NCBI GenBank assembly: GCA_903834675.1
Contig: CAILKC010000952.1
Coordinates: forward strand, 1-8,729
DNA length: 8,729 nucleotides
From: an uncultured Victivallales bacterium
GTDB taxonomy: Bacteria; Verrucomicrobiota; Lentisphaeria; Oligosphaerales; JAFGRS01
Direction of reading: 5' to 3'
In this document: positions 8,143-8,729 of the stretch, piece after piece
Position numbering within the stretch: position 1 is the first letter of the stretch
Layout: each line of letters starts with the position of its first letter
Translations under genes and position numbers: made by a program
Notes under the pieces: generated by a model
The model's input: only the letters and a program-made list of their open reading frames with translations
What the model was told of the DNA's origin: nothing
The model's database searches: none

Positions 8143-8157
8143 AGCAGCTCCGGCAGG
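8130..8157 (+). terminator. Stem-loop overlapping the ligA stop
   Basis: CCTGCCG (8130-8136) pairs with CGGCAGG (8151-8157), and CTG/CAG extends the stem inward past a 3-nt bulge to a 5-nt loop. The TGA stop lies in the loop region. There is no U-tract, so intrinsic termination is uncertain; it may be only an mRNA 3'-end structure. Confidence 0.3.
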
Positions 8158-8176
8158 GTTCGTTCTGAGGCTCTTG

Positions 8177-8507
8177 TTAGGCCAGATGGCTCGCCCCCGC
8201 AGAAGGGCTCAGACTCATAACCATCTTATCCTCATAGACGGTGATAATGACCAGCCTGCCCGTTGGTCCTATCTTGGCGACAACCTCAAGCGACCTTCCG
8301 TCCAGAGACCTCCCGCCAATCCGGTGCTTGAGTTCGGCTGACTGCCGATCCCGTTGTTGTTCCAGTACCTCGCCGTTCAGCAATGCACTCTCAACGTCCT
8401 ACAGACTAATCGAGTCCGCCGCCATTTCGTCGTAGGCGTGCAGGGGTCACAAGGTATCGCCGTTCAAGAACCAATTGGCGGACTTGCCTGATAATCCGTT
8501 CGTGCAT
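8177..8507 (-). pseudogene. Decayed DUF4258-family gene (frameshift plus in-frame TAG)
   Basis: The minus strand from ATG 8507 encodes MHERIIRQVRQLVLERRYLV and then TP. One extra base at 8441 shifts the frame, after which it reads HAYDEMAADSISL. A TAG at 8399-8401 stands where the family has an acidic residue, and then DVESALLNGEVLEQQRDRQ leads to GRSLEVVAKIGPTGRLVIIT and VYED. Joined, these give the layout of a roughly 90-residue DUF4258 protein (an ITxxDV helix, NGE(V/I)xE, GRxLxVV, VIITVY). Without repair, translation from 8507 ends at 33 codons. DUF4258 genes often neighbour YgiT-type zinc-finger (MqsA-like) antitoxin genes, but none is present: only 34 bp separate this gene from ligA, with no CxxC coding. 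The last 17 or so codons, to the TAA at 8177, come from repeat DNA. A sequencing error could explain one lesion, less easily two. Confidence 0.72.
8184..8224 (-). repeat. Fragment of the palindromic element family
   Basis: Read on the minus strand, this piece matches 5628-5665 of the first element: ATGGTTATG, then GAGCCC, then GGGGCGAGCCATCT, with a 3-nt gap and a few substitutions. It has no terminal inverted repeat, so it is a partial or decayed copy. It supplies the end of the DUF4258 reading frame. Confidence 0.6.
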
Positions 8508-8569
8508 CTACCGGATCCATCCTTCGCTGGCTCCAGGCGAGATTCGGCCCTTCGGGGCGCCGCAAACTC

Positions 8570-8729
8570 GCAACCTGTGCAATAAGGGTGGGCCGAGGTA
8601 TTCAGCCCCAAAGGGGCGTTTCGGGCGCCCAGGGCAACGCCCTGGGTCCCTGTCCTCCCCGAGGTTTGAGCCCTGAAGGGGCGGACCATGCGACGTCGGC
8701 GTAAAGGTAGGGCAGATAGCTCGCCCCTA
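8570..8729 (-). mobile_element. Second copy of the MITE-like element, inverted and truncated by the window end
   Basis: The complement of this segment aligns without gaps to 5649-5808, with 141 of 160 positions identical by eye. It carries the terminal repeat with one change (GCAACCTGTGCAATAAG, 8570-8586), the same 20-bp hairpin (8627-8646) and the small GCCCC-AAA-GGGGC hairpin (8605-8617). Homology stops sharply at the terminal repeat: the flank is AAACTC instead of AAAAAC, as expected for an independent insertion. The other arm, about 104 bp, should lie just beyond position 8729. Confidence 0.75.

Noticed and set aside
8447..8449. TGA read as selenocysteine in the DUF4258 relic
   Set aside because: The TGA lies upstream of the frameshift point in a frame that does not encode the protein there; a one-base shift explains the data, and no SECIS-like need is evident.
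8447..8689. 80-codon minus-strand frame at the right end as a real gene
   Set aside because: It is made of element DNA, runs through the terminal repeat and ends inside the DUF4258 relic in a different frame. No homology was recognised.

Overview
The window is GC-rich bacterial chromosome carrying housekeeping genes and a family of palindromic repeats. A divergent point lies near 2319-2785. To its left, on the minus strand, is an hflK-hflC pair of membrane SPFH (band 7) proteins; hflC runs off the left edge. To its right, on the plus strand, are a YjbQ/UPF0047 family gene, priA (replication-restart helicase) and ligA (NAD-dependent DNA ligase). The host is most likely a member of the PVC superphylum (Verrucomicrobiota, Lentisphaerota, Kiritimatiellota or a relative). 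This is a low-confidence inference from family resemblance: HflK has a multi-pass N-terminal membrane region and a His/acidic insert in its SPFH domain, and the PriA motifs look similar to that group.

Layout: 1-297 (-) hflC, 5' part only; 345-2318 (-) hflK; 2319-2785 non-coding, with a 23-bp direct repeat and stem-loops; 2786-3202 (+) yjbQ-like; 3266-5476 (+) priA; 5545-5808 a MITE-like palindromic element between priA and ligA; 5833-8142 (+) ligA, longer than usual; 8177-8507 (-) a broken DUF4258-family gene; 8570-8729 a second copy of the palindromic element, inverted relative to the first and cut by the window end.

The most notable content is the repeat family. The first copy is a 264-bp near-palindrome with perfect 17-bp terminal inverted repeats, flanked by the direct repeat AAAAAC. 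It lies immediately upstream of the ligA start. The second copy matches 160 bp of it without gaps (141 of 160 positions by eye) in the opposite orientation, so ligA is bracketed by inverted copies. A third fragment of the same family (8184-8224) forms the C-terminal end of the decayed DUF4258 reading frame, which also has one frameshift and one in-frame TAG. DUF4258 proteins are often encoded beside YgiT-type zinc-finger (MqsA-like) genes, so this may be a toxin-antitoxin relic.

Functionally, PriA and LigA both serve replication and repair, and HflK/HflC regulate membrane proteolysis by FtsH. No RNA gene, CRISPR array or intact transposase is visible.
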